64,000 bases of DNA from Eremomyces bilateralis CBS 781.70. Lineage: Eukaryota > Ascomycota > Dothideomycetes > Eremomycetales > Eremomycetaceae. The first letter of the stretch is position 1; every line of letters starts with the position of its first letter. The notes beneath the pieces were generated by a model that made no database searches, was not told the origin of the DNA, and worked only from the letters and a program-made list of their open reading frames with translations. Both the position numbers and the translations under genes were made by a program. Positions 46,365-58,460 of this stretch are shown one piece after another. Location of the stretch: the NCBI RefSeq assembly GCF_010015585.1, contig NW_022985073.1, positions 738,923 to 802,922 on the forward strand. The letters run 5' to 3'.

Positions 46365-47374
46365 ATGATAAAAAGTCGAAGAGAGGCGGCGAGTAGATTC
46401 TACTGCCCAAGGCCACATCATTGGGTCATACATAGAGATGATAAGGAACATATAATGCAAATCATAAAGTGGTCGCCGCAATTACCGTCCTTTGAATGAC
46501 TGGCTGGAGTGAAGGCTTCTGTATGGGTACCATACTGCTCACTAGTGGTTTTCATCATCGGTTGTCGCGAGACTTTGGACATGTCCATCCCCTTCCGATG
46601 CGATTCTAATCGTGCCGGTTGCAGTGTTGCAGCCCAAGTTTGAATAGTAGCATATTTAACTCTCTTTCTGCCTGGACGAATTCAGTCATATCGTACAAAT
46701 TGTACTGGCTAGTGGCTACCATCTCTTTCGTCAGGGATAAGGTTCCAAGAGAAAAACGGACCCTCTCATTACTCGGCCGGAGGAATCATAAAAGTCACCA
46801 GGAAAGCATAAAAAGGGAAGAGCATGACTCCGATAGTCTGAGGAAAAATAAGGCAAAGATATCGCTAGACGTGGTTGTATTGCGCGTCAAAGACTGATTC
46901 AACATCCATACCTTTCATTGACGCGACGCGCCGCGAGAATCAATGAGGCAATGCAAGATTCGGAACAGGACGTTAATGGGCTAACTTAGCGACAGAACTT
47001 AAAATATCCATAATATCAAATTGAAGAAGCGTAGGAATTTATGAGTTTCCTGGCGATGTACACTTTGTTGTGTACAGGAATGATAATGTCAGTATTATGG
47101 AAGGCGATTGTTGACGGTTGTTGACGAAGTGGGATGTGGACGTGGGGGGCTTTTGACACCAGTGGGGAATGATTTTCCGTCAGGTTTGATATTCTACACT
47201 TTGCAGTCCAAATAACTTCTAATCCAGTACACAACCCACAAACATACGCATATGGACGCATACCTTCTCCATTCTTCAACCTACCCCAAACCACGGTCCT
47301 CCCAAACACCGATCTCGACCTCATCAGTTCCTCCGACGCGCGCGATCCGCATGGATAGCCCATCAACCATCAAC
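46365..47374. other. Intergenic: dehydratase 3' side and rhodanese promoter
   Basis: About 1 kb. The frame feeding the rhodanese gene is open from an ATG at 47252, so 47252-47374 may be 5' UTR or an N-terminal extension. Nothing else was found. Confidence 0.45.
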
Positions 47375-47827
47375 ATGTCCACCATCTCCATCTCCACCCT
47401 CCAGCGCATCTCACCCAGCACCCTAGCCTCTCGCCTCTCCTCTCTTCAAGCGCCACTCTCTGACTCCGGAAGCTCCATCGCTGTCATCGATGTGCGCGAT
47501 AGCGACTACATCGGCGGACACATCCTGGGGTGCCAGAATGTGCCATACGCCAACTTGGATTGGAAGATGCCGGAGTTGGTGCGTGAGCTGAAAAATAAAG
47601 ATACGGTGGTGTTTCACTGCGCCTTGAGTCAACAGAGAGGCCCTAGTGCTGCCTTGCAGTATCTGAGGGAGAGGGAGAGGTTGCTGAGTGGAGAGGCTGG
47701 AGGGGAGAAGAACGTGCAAGAGGTGGTCGTGCTTGATGGAGGGTTCACGAAGTGGCAAGAGACGTATGGGACCGATGAGAAGTTGACGGAGGGATACCTG
47801 AAGGATATTTGGGCGTTCGGAGGTTAG
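47375..47827 (+). CDS. Cdc25/Arr2-like rhodanese-domain phosphatase or arsenate reductase
   Basis: 150 aa from the ATG at 47375, which starts MSTISISTLQRISPSTLASRL as in homologues such as S. pombe Ibp1. Earlier in-frame ATGs at 47252 and 47351 would add a Ser/Pro-rich tail. The rhodanese fold shows AVIDVRDSDYIGGHILGC, then the active loop HCALSQQRG, i.e. Cys-x5-Arg of Cdc25 phosphatases and Acr2/Arr2 arsenate reductases, and VLDGGFTKWQETYG at the end. The stop lies right after a possible donor (G|GTTAGT), so a two-codon different end is also possible. Substrate: phosphoprotein or arsenate. Confidence 0.88.
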   Translation: MSTISISTLQRISPSTLASRLSSLQAPLSDSGSSIAVIDVRDSDYIGGHILGCQNVPYANLDWKMPELVRELKNKDTVVFHCALSQQRGPSAALQYLRERERLLSGEAGGEKNVQEVVVLDGGFTKWQETYGTDEKLTEGYLKDIWAFGG

Positions 47828-47980
47828 TCAAACAACATTTTCACTTGTGCGATTGATGAGGTCCGGTTTACTGACGTGGGGAAAATGTAGGATTCAGTTG
47901 AAAAGTTAGCCAACTTTCCGCTATCTTTACGACCGGACGAGCTGTATTAAAATGATACGATATTACGACCAATTTCTCCG

Positions 47981-48881
47981 TTACAACTTGGCTGGTTTCC
48001 AGACCGGCTTCCTCTTCTCCACGAAAGCCCTCACACCCTCCCGCATATTCTCCCCCTTAGCCAACCGTCCTTGCCATACTTCCTGCCAGATCCGCGTCCC
48101 CTCCTCCGCACCACACCCCTCCCACCCCATCTTCACCCCCTCCCTCGTGATGATCACTGCATCCGGGCTATTCTCCGCCACCATCGTCGCCAACTCTATT
48201 GCCGCCTCCACCACTTTCTCCGCCCCCTCGTCCACCACCCGATTCACTAACCCCCACTCCCTCGCCTCCTCCGCACCCACTGTCCGGCCCGTCAATGCCA
48301 TCTCCATGGCCCGCACCCTCCCCACCGTCCGTATCAGCCGCGGCGGCGCGCCGGCGAATGGAACCACCCCGCGCTTAACCTCCGGCAGCGCAAACGAGGC
48401 GTTTCGGTTGGCGACGACCATGTCGCAATTCACGATCATCTCAGTGCCGCCGCCGAAGCAGAGGCCGTTGACCGCGGCGATGACGGGCTTTAGGCCACTA
48501 CGCCGGGAAAGGCCGGCGAAGCCAGCAGGAGGAGTGGGGCGTGTTGTACGTTTTTCGTTGTGGTTGTTCCACTCTGTGCAGTGTGAGGCGTGCAACTGAG
48601 CAGCGGGAGACGGCGTGCGTTGATCAATTACCTTTGAGATCTGCGCCTGCACAGAAAGCTCGTCCGGCGCCTGTGATGATGCCGACGCTCAGTTCTGGTT
48701 CCTCGTCGAGCCACTGCCAGACGTTGTTGAGCTCGACGTGACCCGCGCTGGGGATAGAGTTCAGTTGTTTTGGTCGGTTTAGTGTGACAAGAAGGATTTT
48801 AGGGGCGGGGAAGGAAAGTATCGCCACTGTGATAGTCGGAGGCGGGGCGGAGAATTTCGGTGCAAATGATATGGGAGCCAT
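47981..48881 (-). CDS. Enoyl-CoA hydratase/isomerase (crotonase family)
   Basis: Two exons (48881-48632 and 48573-47981) give 280 aa. Crotonase signatures: ILLVTLNRPKQLNSIP at the start, the oxyanion-hole region GAGRAFCAGADLK, then KPVIAAVNGLCFGGGTEMIVNCDMVVA with the second oxyanion Gly and a catalytic-site Glu. The C-terminal helices (WGLVNRVVDEG…) follow. The insert KEWNNHNEKRTTRPTPPAG at the intron site is a variable loop. The enzyme hydrates or isomerises a 2-enoyl-CoA, in mitochondrion or peroxisome; no clear PTS1 is seen (ends PAKL). It converges with the rhodanese gene. Confidence 0.92.
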
Positions 48882-49670
48882 AGCCAGGTATCCAATGGTC
48901 AGTGATGACTCCTTACAGGCAGATAGCAGCGAGTCTCCTTTGCTGGCCTACCCAATGTCCAGGAATCGAAGAAGCACAGAGTATGGTAGAGTCGCCTACC
49001 TTGGATTCGGAACTTAGGCTGGGGATATATACCTAGCCCTAGATTCTTCGAAATCCGGGGATGTGGGGTAGGCCAGGTTTGGTCCCTGCACAGAATGGTT
49101 GTCATTCGCGTATCCGAGGCTCAGGCACCTATGATCCCTCTGATGATCTTCTTCATATACGGGTACAAGGCCGGAGGCTCGCAGTATACCTTCTGTGCGA
49201 TTACCACATTGAAACATGCCACCATCACTCGATCAAGCCTTTTTTCTTATCTACTGTTCACCAAGAGAGATCATGAACCACTTTGTTGGGATTGATATTG
49301 CACGTTGATATTCGCAAGGCCATAAGGCCGCAAGGCATCGGTGCCTGAGCTGAGCACACGCTAAACCCCATTGGGATAGTTCTACGTCACTCATGGGAGG
49401 TTGGTGTTGCGTTCAGGGTCCAGTCTGGGCTACAGCCGTTACCGCGGCGCCTCGATCAGTCAATCTATGGAAAAGGGTCCACGCGACGCATCAATTTGTG
49501 TGAACTCGACTTTTTACGGCCTCAACCCATTTCCTTTCACCATCCGCATAGAATATGTGAGCCGCTACTCCTCGCCCGACTCGAAGTCCTCCATAGACCT
49601 CCTTAGAATTTGCGACACCCCTTCTCCTCCCGCACCGCAGTCTCAGACCACCTCGATCCGTTTCGTGAGG
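48882..49670. other. Intergenic shared upstream region
   Basis: About 790 bp between the enoyl-CoA hydratase (minus) and the SAP30-like gene (plus), expected to hold both promoters. The open frames here are short and unlike proteins. Confidence 0.45.
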
Positions 49671-50343
49671 ATGCCGCCATCCAAGGCACGGATACAGGCC
49701 GACGACTCGAAGCACGATGAGCCGTACAATCCGAAAGAGAAATCTAAAGCTTCGGGGAATGCCACTTCTGGCCGATCACGGAAGACGGCTGCGAACCAGG
49801 CCAATGGCAGCTCGTTGAAGAAGGTGATGACACCACCAGTGAAGATACCTTTGGTCAATGGAGCAACGGGAGAACCGGCAGAATCTGCGGGAGTACGTAT
49901 TTAGTCGTCCGAACAATAAACCTGATCGAGTCTCGGGAATGAGGAGATTTTGGAATCAGCTAACATCATTTTCCTTAGATCGACTGGACGAAGGAAGAAC
50001 TCGCTCTCCTCCACAGCTATCGCGATGCCTACAAACTCAGCACCCCATCCGCACACCCACGATCTCTTAGCCACATTCACCTCAATCAAGGCATCGGAAA
50101 ATATTCCCCGACCATGTTGCGGGCGAAACCAAAGCGTGCTGTCACGAAAGACCAGCTCGCCCAGGCCGTTAGAAAACATTTCCGGGATATGCCCGTCAAC
50201 GAGAACGAAACGATTGCCGAGATGTTGTATAAGGTGCAGAACTCAGGTTAGTGGGCGTACGGAATAATCGACCCGCAAAAATGCTAATATGAAGACTAGA
50301 TAAAACATTTCGTCTAAAATTCCCTGCCACTAAGTCCAAATAG
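49671..50343 (+). CDS. SAP30-like subunit of the Sin3-Rpd3 histone deacetylase complex
   Basis: Three exons (49671-49892, 49979-50246, 50300-50343) give 177 aa. The first ~75 residues are basic and Ser/Asn-rich (MPPSKARIQADDSKHDEP…), as in fungal homologues. From IDWTKEELALLHSYRDAYKL to the end is the SAP30 Sin3-binding domain, including SPTMLRAKPKR and LAQAVRKHFRDMPVNENETI. The last exon codes only 14 residues (KTFRLKFPATKSK). It should act in the nucleus, bridging Sin3 and the deacetylase. It is short for the family. Confidence 0.85.
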
Positions 50344-51776
50344 ACGACCGATACCATCCATGATATCCCAGCATCTGCATATGACGCATCATCTATATCA
50401 GGATCAGGCGTTCGGGCATTGGGATGAAGGTCTATAAACGGGTTCTTGCTTTTTTACTAAGCTTTGCATGACCGGCGTTGGGTACCGGTTGGCTAGAAAG
50501 CTTAACGAAGGGTGCACCCCAGGCGCGGCTTTGGTTCGACGGCACTCATATTTTGCATCTGTCGCATGGATGATCACACCCATGGCAGTTTCTTGTTCTT
50601 ATTTCCTTTCAATGTCATTTAGAAACTACTTCTCCCTTGGCATTTCAGGATCCTGACGAGTTTTCCCGAGATCCACCAGTTTGTTTTATCCTTTTCAAGG
50701 ACCACTTGTGCTTAAAATTTTGTGTTGACCTTCTCGTTCTCATTTTGGTCATTGTCCATCATTGGAAGCAATATGCTACCACATCCTTCCTCGGCCCTCT
50801 CAAGCCAAATCGAGCTCAGGGAGAGAAAGAGTACACGGCGGAGACTGGAACGACTGTTTGGTCGATGATCTATCCAAACCTCGGCAGTATATGTGGTTCA
50901 TAATTTGACTGCTCAGAGACAGGATGAATATAGTTATTCGGCCGTGATCGAGCTACACTTGTCAATATACATCCTCCTGGTTGTTTCAGTCGATCTGAAA
51001 GTCTTGGAGAACTACCCTAGCCACCTTGCACGATACCGCCGTTGAGTGTAAAACGATCGACGAACCCTTCCCTCCTCCGGAACACTGACAATGTTGTAGA
51101 ATTTAACAATACGTGATTCGCCATAGTGTGTCATGCTGAGCTTGGTCCTACCTCTGCCATTACTCTCCTGCGCTCGTGTTTTCTCAATCTCTTTCTCACT
51201 CGTGCAATGAGTGTCGCGTAATCGAATAAATTGCGATGTTCCAACTATAGCCTGGGAAAAGCCTATCAAAGAAATGTGGCTCGTGACACTCGATTCAGTG
51301 GCTGGCTAATGATTTCATATTTCATATTCGACCTTACCCTGATCTCGATACTTAAAGGATCCTGTCTATATCCTTGGAATATTTGCTTGATAATACCCGG
51401 AGTAACTTGGACCCGAGTTGCGGCTTCCGAGTTGCGGCCTCTCAGCTACCTAGACCCGAGACACCGCTTAAGCCAGTCGGTATGATAGGTGTCCGTGGCT
51501 TCGTCGTATCTAGCAGAAAATCAGTCACACCTCGGTTCCGAACCCGGCCCGACGGCTGACTTTGACAGGTTAAGGAAGGGGAAGGTGTACTACATAGTAT
51601 GGTTACGTGTTTGGCGACACAAGAGAGGGGGATGAATCAGGAATGGGGGCACAACATTACGATAGGTTAGGCCCTCAACAGATTTCGGAGTAAATTGATA
51701 CAGTTAACAACGCGACTCTGCTGTTCAGGGGCCCAAGGGGGTTTCGGCGGGTCGCGCGACTTGGAGTAATTAAGGG
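50344..51776. other. Intergenic before the transposon
   Basis: About 1.4 kb without a supported gene. A short duplicated word GAGTTGCGGC(T/C) occurs at about 51417-51440. Confidence 0.45.
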
Positions 51777-53898
51777 TTCCCCGGCGGCGTGCACGGTCCC
51801 ACCTCGTGCACGATTCTCAAAGTAACATCACAGTCAGTGTTTGAAGCTATTCACACCCATATAAATAGCATATATTAAAAATACTCATGGTATTGAGGTC
51901 TATGTAACAAGGAGATCATTTTGGCGTAATTTCGCAGTCCTGTAGGTGTTTGGGGAGGCGTCGAACACGCTGTGGGCGCGCCCGGTGCTCGCCTTCTTCT
52001 ACCTTCTCCTGTACCACTTCTTCCCTAATTTGGAGGTCTTAGGGCTGTAGATTTTGGTGTAAAGAGGCTTGTATACGGGGTTTCTTGACGGTTGGGCGGA
52101 TTTTCGACTCCTTTCTGTAGTTGTTGATCTGCTAATCGTGCCTGACGTAATGCCTCCTTCTCCTTCGCTATATGTGCCTTTTCTTGCTCGCGCAAAGTGC
52201 GTGCCTCTAGGCGCTGAATCTTCCTTTCAAGTAGTAACCTTTCTTTCTCCTCTTTTTGTCGCATCCTCTCTAGCTTTTTCTGCTGTTTTTGGACTTGGAG
52301 ATCGGATTTCTCCTGCTCTTTTTATATCTGGAGTTCGCGAGCTCGCTGAACCTTCGAGGGACTAAAGAATTGGGCCTTAATACCATCGTTTTCAGCACGA
52401 AGGTCATCAAACACCGGTTTAGCCCGCTTACGTTTCTTTTTTTTAGTAATAATAGCCTGCCTTAGGCCCTGGTTCTCCGCCCGTAAGAGAACCATATCGG
52501 TTGAAAGCTGTGCGACCGCGGTATATAGTTTTCGAGTCTTCGCGGTTACTACATCACCAACTGCCTTACGTACGACCTATTTCACATGCCTCCAATCCGA
52601 AGAGGATAGGTGAGAGTGTCCTGATAAAGAATTAGAGCCCGGTCGGTTCGGTTCTTCACTCATCCCTAGCGCCTGGAGAACGATGAATTCATCCAGTGGA
52701 TTCAGTCCGGTCTTCCGCCAACTACTCAAGATGTTTTCCTCGGTGAAGGCCTTGCCCCAAGCGATCCAAAATAAGCGGAAAAAGTCTCTTTTCGAGATAG
52801 AACAGAGCCCTTGGCTTTCGGAGATGTGGCGGTTGAGTTCCTGACCGTAATATACCGCGAGGGGACTGAAAAGACTGACATCAAGAGGCTGTAGTCGATG
52901 GGTGGTGTGAGGGCGGATAACAATACACTAATATCTTGTTTTGATCGTACTAATCCAGAAATCTCATATTAATGTGGCTCCTATGCCCGTTAATCACTAG
53001 GAGCCGATACTACCGCCGCGCTTTTGCCTTAGTATACCGATCGAATATGTTCGTCAACCAGTTATACCCTAATTCGTCGTTCGTCTACCCCGTTGGTGAG
53101 GATGCAAAAAAGGCGGCATGTTTCTGTGTGTCGAAATCCTGTAACCAAGAGTCCTGGAGACTCCCTGAAAGGGCCTGGTAAATCAATCCAGGCGGTAGCC
53201 ACGATCCATCCGCACAAATACAGGCAAGTATGGTAATCCACTCGCGATTACCATCGGTCGTAGCTGACAAGCTCTTGTTTTGCCTCATAACCTCTTTTGT
53301 GATGATGCGTTTCATCTTGGTCATCATCCCGATTAGGAAGCCCTTCTTATCCATATTGTACATATTCTCCGATACGATCTCATATTCCGCAATTTTTACG
53401 CGTAGTAACTCGTAGAAATCACAATAGTCCTTCGCCTTATCCGCACGAGTCCTGGAGCTTTCGATAATACTAAGATATTTGGCGTCGAGTAAGGTGGCGT
53501 GCCGTTCCACGAATCGGCCCACCCAATTCTTGCCCACCTCCTGTTTTGCGATATCCGACGCGAAATTCCATACCATCTCAGAGGTAGGGGGAAACCCACG
53601 TCTACATAGGTCGTTTATATAGGTAATTAGTCTGGATTCTTTGGTGGGCGCTCAATTTGCCCTAGTGTTGGTAGGCTTCATGCCTGGAGGTAGTGACTTT
53701 CCGATGGCGCCTCGACAAAGTAGAACGATCGACTTGGAACTTCTTTGCAATCGCGGTATAATTAGGCTTTTCTTCTAAGGCTAACGCAACAAGAGCCGCC
53801 TCAATTGGATCCATTTTGGCAAAGTTATTACAATTCTAACGTTCGAGTGTGCCGATACCAAATCGTGCACGAGGTGGGACCGTGCACGCCGCGGGGAA
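51777..53898 (-). mobile_element. Decayed pogo/Fot1-type DNA transposon
   Basis: The ends are perfect 32-bp inverted repeats: 51784-51815 and 53861-53892, reading GCGGCGTGCACGGTCCCACC then TCGTGCACGATT. Outside these, TTCCCC on the left and GGGGAA on the right extend the match, with one extra G on the left. A GTGCAC palindrome occurs twice in each repeat. Inside lies one degraded transposase gene on the minus strand. No clean TA target duplication is seen, so the outer limit is uncertain by a few bases. The identical repeats next to a damaged gene suggest fairly recent insertion followed by mutation. Confidence 0.85.
52025..53814 (-). pseudogene. Broken DDE transposase (Fot1/pogo family)
   Basis: From the ATG at 53814 the minus strand reads MDPIEAALVALALEEKPNYT and FQVDRSTLSRRHR, a helix-turn-helix of the psq/CENP-B type. 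It is followed by a stop and a frame change, then the CENP-B/Tc5-like segment NWVGRFVERHATLLD…LSIIESSRTRADKAKDY. The DDE region has NMDKKGFLIG holding the first Asp. The second site reads VINGHRSH, where the family has VxDGHxSH, so Asp is now Asn. A stop stands where Trp or Leu is expected in FLD*YDQN. The C-terminus (52025-52264) is a coiled coil rich in Glu/Arg/Gln. There are at least four stops and two frame changes, so it is inactive. Confidence 0.85.
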
Positions 53899-54593
53899 GA
53901 CCAGACGACCTCTGACCTCATCTGACCTGACCTATGCGCCTCGCGATTCCTCGCGGTTGCCTTAAATTAATTAAAACAGTGCGCGCGAACCATGTGAACC
54001 ACCTCCCAAAAATTCCCCTTGAAATTTGCCGCCCTCTAAAAGAATCTTGAACGGTATAATTGCAATTTTATGCTTTGTTTGGAATGGTTTAAACTTCCTA
54101 AAATATTATTTAACTGATTCTTTTTTCCTCCATGAAGTTTAAAAGTTAATTCAGGAATGGTAGTGGTGAGAAATTGCCGATTCAAAAGGACAAGTTGAAG
54201 TTCAACTGAAATTCCGGAAGAACCTCAAGCTTGACTCTCGTTGCATTTCCACGATCCATTGTCGCCTCTCAACGGCCAGTATAAGTCTGCTCACCTCCCG
54301 CCCACATACCTTTTGCAACTGTCCTGTTTCCTCCTAGGATAGTGTTGAAATCATCTAAGAATAAAGCCACTGAAATCACCACTCTTCTCGAAAATATTCC
54401 ATCACTTGGTGTCTAGCACCTCTCCACTGGCCATCACTGCAGGTGTGTACCACCCAGATTGTTAATATGATTCATGATCGTTACTTCATGTTCTCAGTAT
54501 GTGCTCATGTATTGTTGCCCGAGTCTCCCTACTCATTGCTTTCTAATGTTATGGATGTTTATGAACAATACTTACTGGATTTGTGTCGAGCAG
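53899..54593. other. Intergenic, probable leader of the next frame
   Basis: About 690 bp, AT-rich at 54050-54160. Possible splice donors (GTGTGT about 54443, GTATGT about 54498) and an acceptor CAG at 54591-54593 suggest an upstream exon for the next gene, but it could not be fixed. Confidence 0.4.
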
Positions 54594-55380
54594 TCCATCG
54601 TCCTTAGGGCCGTACAGTTATAACGACGAAACACAACTGCAGCTCCGACTTGGATCTCAGGATCCAGCCCAATCCATACCTGTAGACTTCGGCTGCAGCT
54701 GCACTAGAGCTTCCTCCAGTGCCTGGAAGCTTTGCTTTGGTTCAAGTAACATCATGGGTGCGCACTTGCAATGGCAGCAAGCCCCGCTTGTCGTTCCCCT
54801 CCGCGGGCCCCTCGTCCCAGCAGGGACCCAGACAGGCGGGGCTGGCCCGCACGCCACGCCTGTCATACCGGGCCTACTGCCCGGCCCGATAGGGCAAGCC
54901 GTTGGATCGGTATCAGGGACCCTTCCTATCAACGTAGTAGCTTCCGGAAATTCCATCTCGGTCCAACCCCAGCACGATCGCACCATCATCGGAATCGAGG
55001 TGCGATACAAGGACGGCAGCACCGAACAACTTGACGAATCGCAGTTTCATCAGTGCCCGAAGCTCATTGCTGAGGCAGCGAAGCTTCAGCATGGCGTTGG
55101 TGAGCCAAGCGACACAATTATGACTGTGCCCGGCCAAAGCCCGCAGAGCCTGTCGGGGCCCTGCCCTATTTCAGAGATAGGCGCCAGCCTTGACGGTATC
55201 GGGTATTTTACCCAAGGTGCAAGCAGGCTGTCTTCGCGCCATTCGTCGCTGCAAATCTCGTCCGACGGAAGCGAGACCTCGAGTGACAGTTCGCGGGGTC
55301 GCAGGTCTCGCCATCTTGGAGCTCCAAGTAAGGTCTCCCACCAGGGATATCGAGGAAGTACAGGGCTAACAGGAGCTTAG
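54594..55380 (+). CDS. Unrecognised Ser/Gly-rich protein, first exon unresolved
   Basis: An open frame of about 262 residues ends at TAG 55378-55380. It has no ATG before its probable splice acceptor (54593), so an upstream exon is assumed. The sequence is low-complexity in places: Pro/Gly/Val-rich (…GPLVPAGTQTGGAG…), a more ordered part DRTIIGIEVRYKDGSTEQLD near the middle, then a Ser-rich acidic-basic tail (SSDGSETSSDSSRGRRSR). The GC content is higher than in the flanks, which suggests coding. No family is recognised; it may be lineage-restricted. Confidence 0.45.
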
Positions 55381-56363
55381 ATGCACGAGCGTATACCGCA
55401 CCAATGTTGCAACGGTACCTCGATTCGGCAGAAAATGAGGGATGGCCGTTGTTTTCACGCAGCACCCTCTGAGTCTCACAGTCACCTCTGGTGCTGGCAC
55501 CGAAGAAGTTCTTTCGTCTCGCCTCGAAGTTTTGGTGTAGGCCCAACATTAGCCACCCTACCGTCCAACAAGATCTTATAACTGTTAATAAAAATTAAAA
55601 GCTAAGTTAAACCTTATCAAATATTAAAATTATTACGTACTTCCAGCCAAGATATGGTACATACAATGGGGATGTTGGGGTTCGCACAAGCGCGCAGCGC
55701 ATGTGATCCCCTTCCGCTGTACTTGCATATGGTACCCGAGACAGCGCATATCCGCACCAGTGCTAGAAATTCGCCAGTTTCGGTTCACAACCTTAATTCT
55801 GATACAGCATCTACTGTGGGATCTGTTGCACTCTTCATCATTCCAGAGCCCAGAACCATATAGCATTGTTTCTACGATACACACGAACCAGAGCGACCAC
55901 TGACCAGACGCCAGCCTCTCCACGACTCCACCTCATTTCTACCCTGGTACCTCGTGATGCTCCTTATATCTTAGTCCTTACTAGGAGAGGGTTGGTTAGC
56001 GCATAACTACCGGTAGCGGCATATGGATATTGGATAATGTCATCGGATGTCTGGGGAAAATACTCCCGTCCCCACACGGGAATAGCCTTTGCTGCATAGC
56101 GCGGTTATTTTCCTAGCTCGATAGCAACGGCGTGCCTTTCCCCCGCGAACTTGTCTAGTTAGCGGCTCACTAATGCTCTAGGTAAAGAGGCGTCTCACAT
56201 GCGTGATAGGAAGAATACAGGTACACCTCGGAAGTTATCTGATTGATTGTTTTCGTGATGGAAATCTACATGTACAGTCGAGATCCCTTCGGGCCTGGGG
56301 GCTCGAAGAAAGGAATGTAGCAGAGGGTTTTTCATATTCGTGTCTAAGTCCTCACGAGCAGTC
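55381..56363. other. Intergenic: laccase promoter side
   Basis: About 980 bp. The stretch 55575-55635 is very AT-rich. No gene or known site is assigned. Confidence 0.45.
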
Positions 56364-58460
56364 ATGGCGGTTCGATCGATGTTTCGTTCTTCTTGTATCC
56401 TCCTTTTCTTTACTCTTGCGTACTGTTTACCTCAAGAATCAGCGTCGCTGTCTCTCCAATCCCGTCAATCATGCGAGAATAGTCCGACTTCAAGGGAGTG
56501 TTGGGGGCAGTATAGTATTGATACGGATTACTATACCGTATTTCCAGATACGGGGGTAACAAGAGAGGTATCGATCGCCATGGGGTCATTTCTGGTATGA
56601 ACCCTTGCGAACTATTTACTAACGATGCAACGAACCAGTATTGGCTAGTTGCCCAAAATGTGACCATCTCACCAGATGGATATGAAAGAAAAGCACTTGT
56701 GATCAATGGGACCATGCCCGGGCCGACGATTGAAGCCGACTGGGGAGACACCATAATGATCCACGTTACAAACGAGATGGACGATGGAACTGCTATACAC
56801 TGGCATGGGATCAGGCAGTTCCACTCTGTTATGGCTGATGGTACGTATAGTTCCTCATGAGCAAACATTCAAGGGCAAATGCTGATTTAGATAGGTGTTC
56901 CTGGTGTCACCCAATGTCCTATTCCTCCTGGAGAGACCATGACTTACAAATTCAAAGCAACCCAATATGGGACATCCTGGTAAGCTGGACGCATCATGAT
57001 GCCTACAATACTAACTTATGCTAGGTATCATTCCCACTTCAGTCTACAACTCGGAGATGGGATGCTCGGTCCTATTGTCATCCACGGACCGGCGACCGCA
57101 AACTACGACGTTGATCTTGGCCCGTTCGTAATTCAAGATTGGGGCCACGTCTCGGCATTTACAATCTGGACCGATTGGACTCGACTAGACCAGCAGCACA
57201 AACTTGCGCTCTTCCAGCCAGCCTTAGAGAACGGCCTCATTGGTGGTGAAAACACGTATGACTGCACTAAATCGACTGATCCAGCCTGTACAGGACGCGG
57301 GAAACGGACCGAAGCCGTTTTCGAACCAGGAAAGAAATATCGTCTCCGCCTCGTCGGTGCTCAAATCGATGGCTACTTCAAATTCACCATCGATGGCCAC
57401 AAGTTTACCGTCATATCGAATGACTTCGTACCCATAAAACCATATCAAACTGATAACGTTATTATCGTGAGTGGACAGCGCTATGATATCGTTGTTGAAG
57501 CCAACCAGCCCATCGGGAATTACTGGATGCGCGCGATCTACCAGACCGCCTGCAATCAGAACGACAATGACAATAAAGACAATATCCGAGGTATTGTGAG
57601 ATATGCTGGCGCAGCTACGGACGTAGACCCAACAACCAGCCAGTGGTCAGGGATTAAGGACTCTTGCGGTGACGAACCCTACAGTAATTTGGTTCCATGG
57701 GTGAAGATGGACGTTGGCGAAAGTTCATACAAAGGAGACCTGCCAGTAAGATGGTAAGCGAAATAAAACCACAATTTGCCGGCGATTAACGAGAAATAGG
57801 TATTATGAATTGAACCTGGCCTTCCACTGGACACTTGGTACCGGTACCATGATTGTCAACTGGTCTGACCCCACGGTATCGCAACTTTACCATGGAGACA
57901 ACCAGTTTGAAGAAAACGACAATGTCATCCGGGTCACCCAGTCTGACAAATGGACCTATTGGGTCATCACTGATCAAACCATCGTAGTAAGTGGCTAACA
58001 TCGACCGACTCCGATCCTGGCTAAGAGATTCCCACAGAACGTCTATCACCCAATGCATCTCCATGGACACGACCTCTTTGTTTTAGCACAAGGAAGGGGT
58101 ATCTTCAATCCATTAACAGTGAAGTTGAACACCGTCAACCCGCCCAGGAGGGATACCGTCTCAATAGAAGGGACTGGCTATTTAGTCATCGCGTTCCTGA
58201 GCGACAATCCGGGGTGAGTGATGCCACTGCAACTCCTTCTTGTCCAAATCCTCACACTTTTGCCATTTAGGTCATGGTTGTTCCACTGCCACATCGCATG
58301 GCATGCAAGCCAGGGGCTCTCGTTACAGTACATGGAACGTGAGTCGGAAATTCCTGGCCTCATCGATGCTTCGTCCGCTAGTGCCATGGATAGCCAGTGC
58401 GCGAAGTGGAGGGACTGGTATAAGACAACGGATCATCCTCAGGATGACTCTGGCATCTAA
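56364..58460 (+). CDS. Secreted laccase (multicopper oxidase)
   Basis: Seven exons (56364-56567, 56639-56840, 56895-56979, 57025-57753, 57800-57986, 58038-58213, 58271-58460) give 590 aa. A signal peptide is evident ([21 protein letters not shown]). All four copper motifs are intact: H122-W-H124-G, W164-Y-H166-S-H168, H473-P-M-H476-L-H478 and H533-C534-H535-I-A-W-H539, with Leu544 in the axial position of the type 1 site. The family motif DTGVTRE and [11 protein letters not shown] are present. It oxidises phenols with O2 outside the cell. The first intron was placed at GTRE|YWLV because this keeps the conserved sequence; reading through would add a stop-free but foreign insert. Confidence 0.95.
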
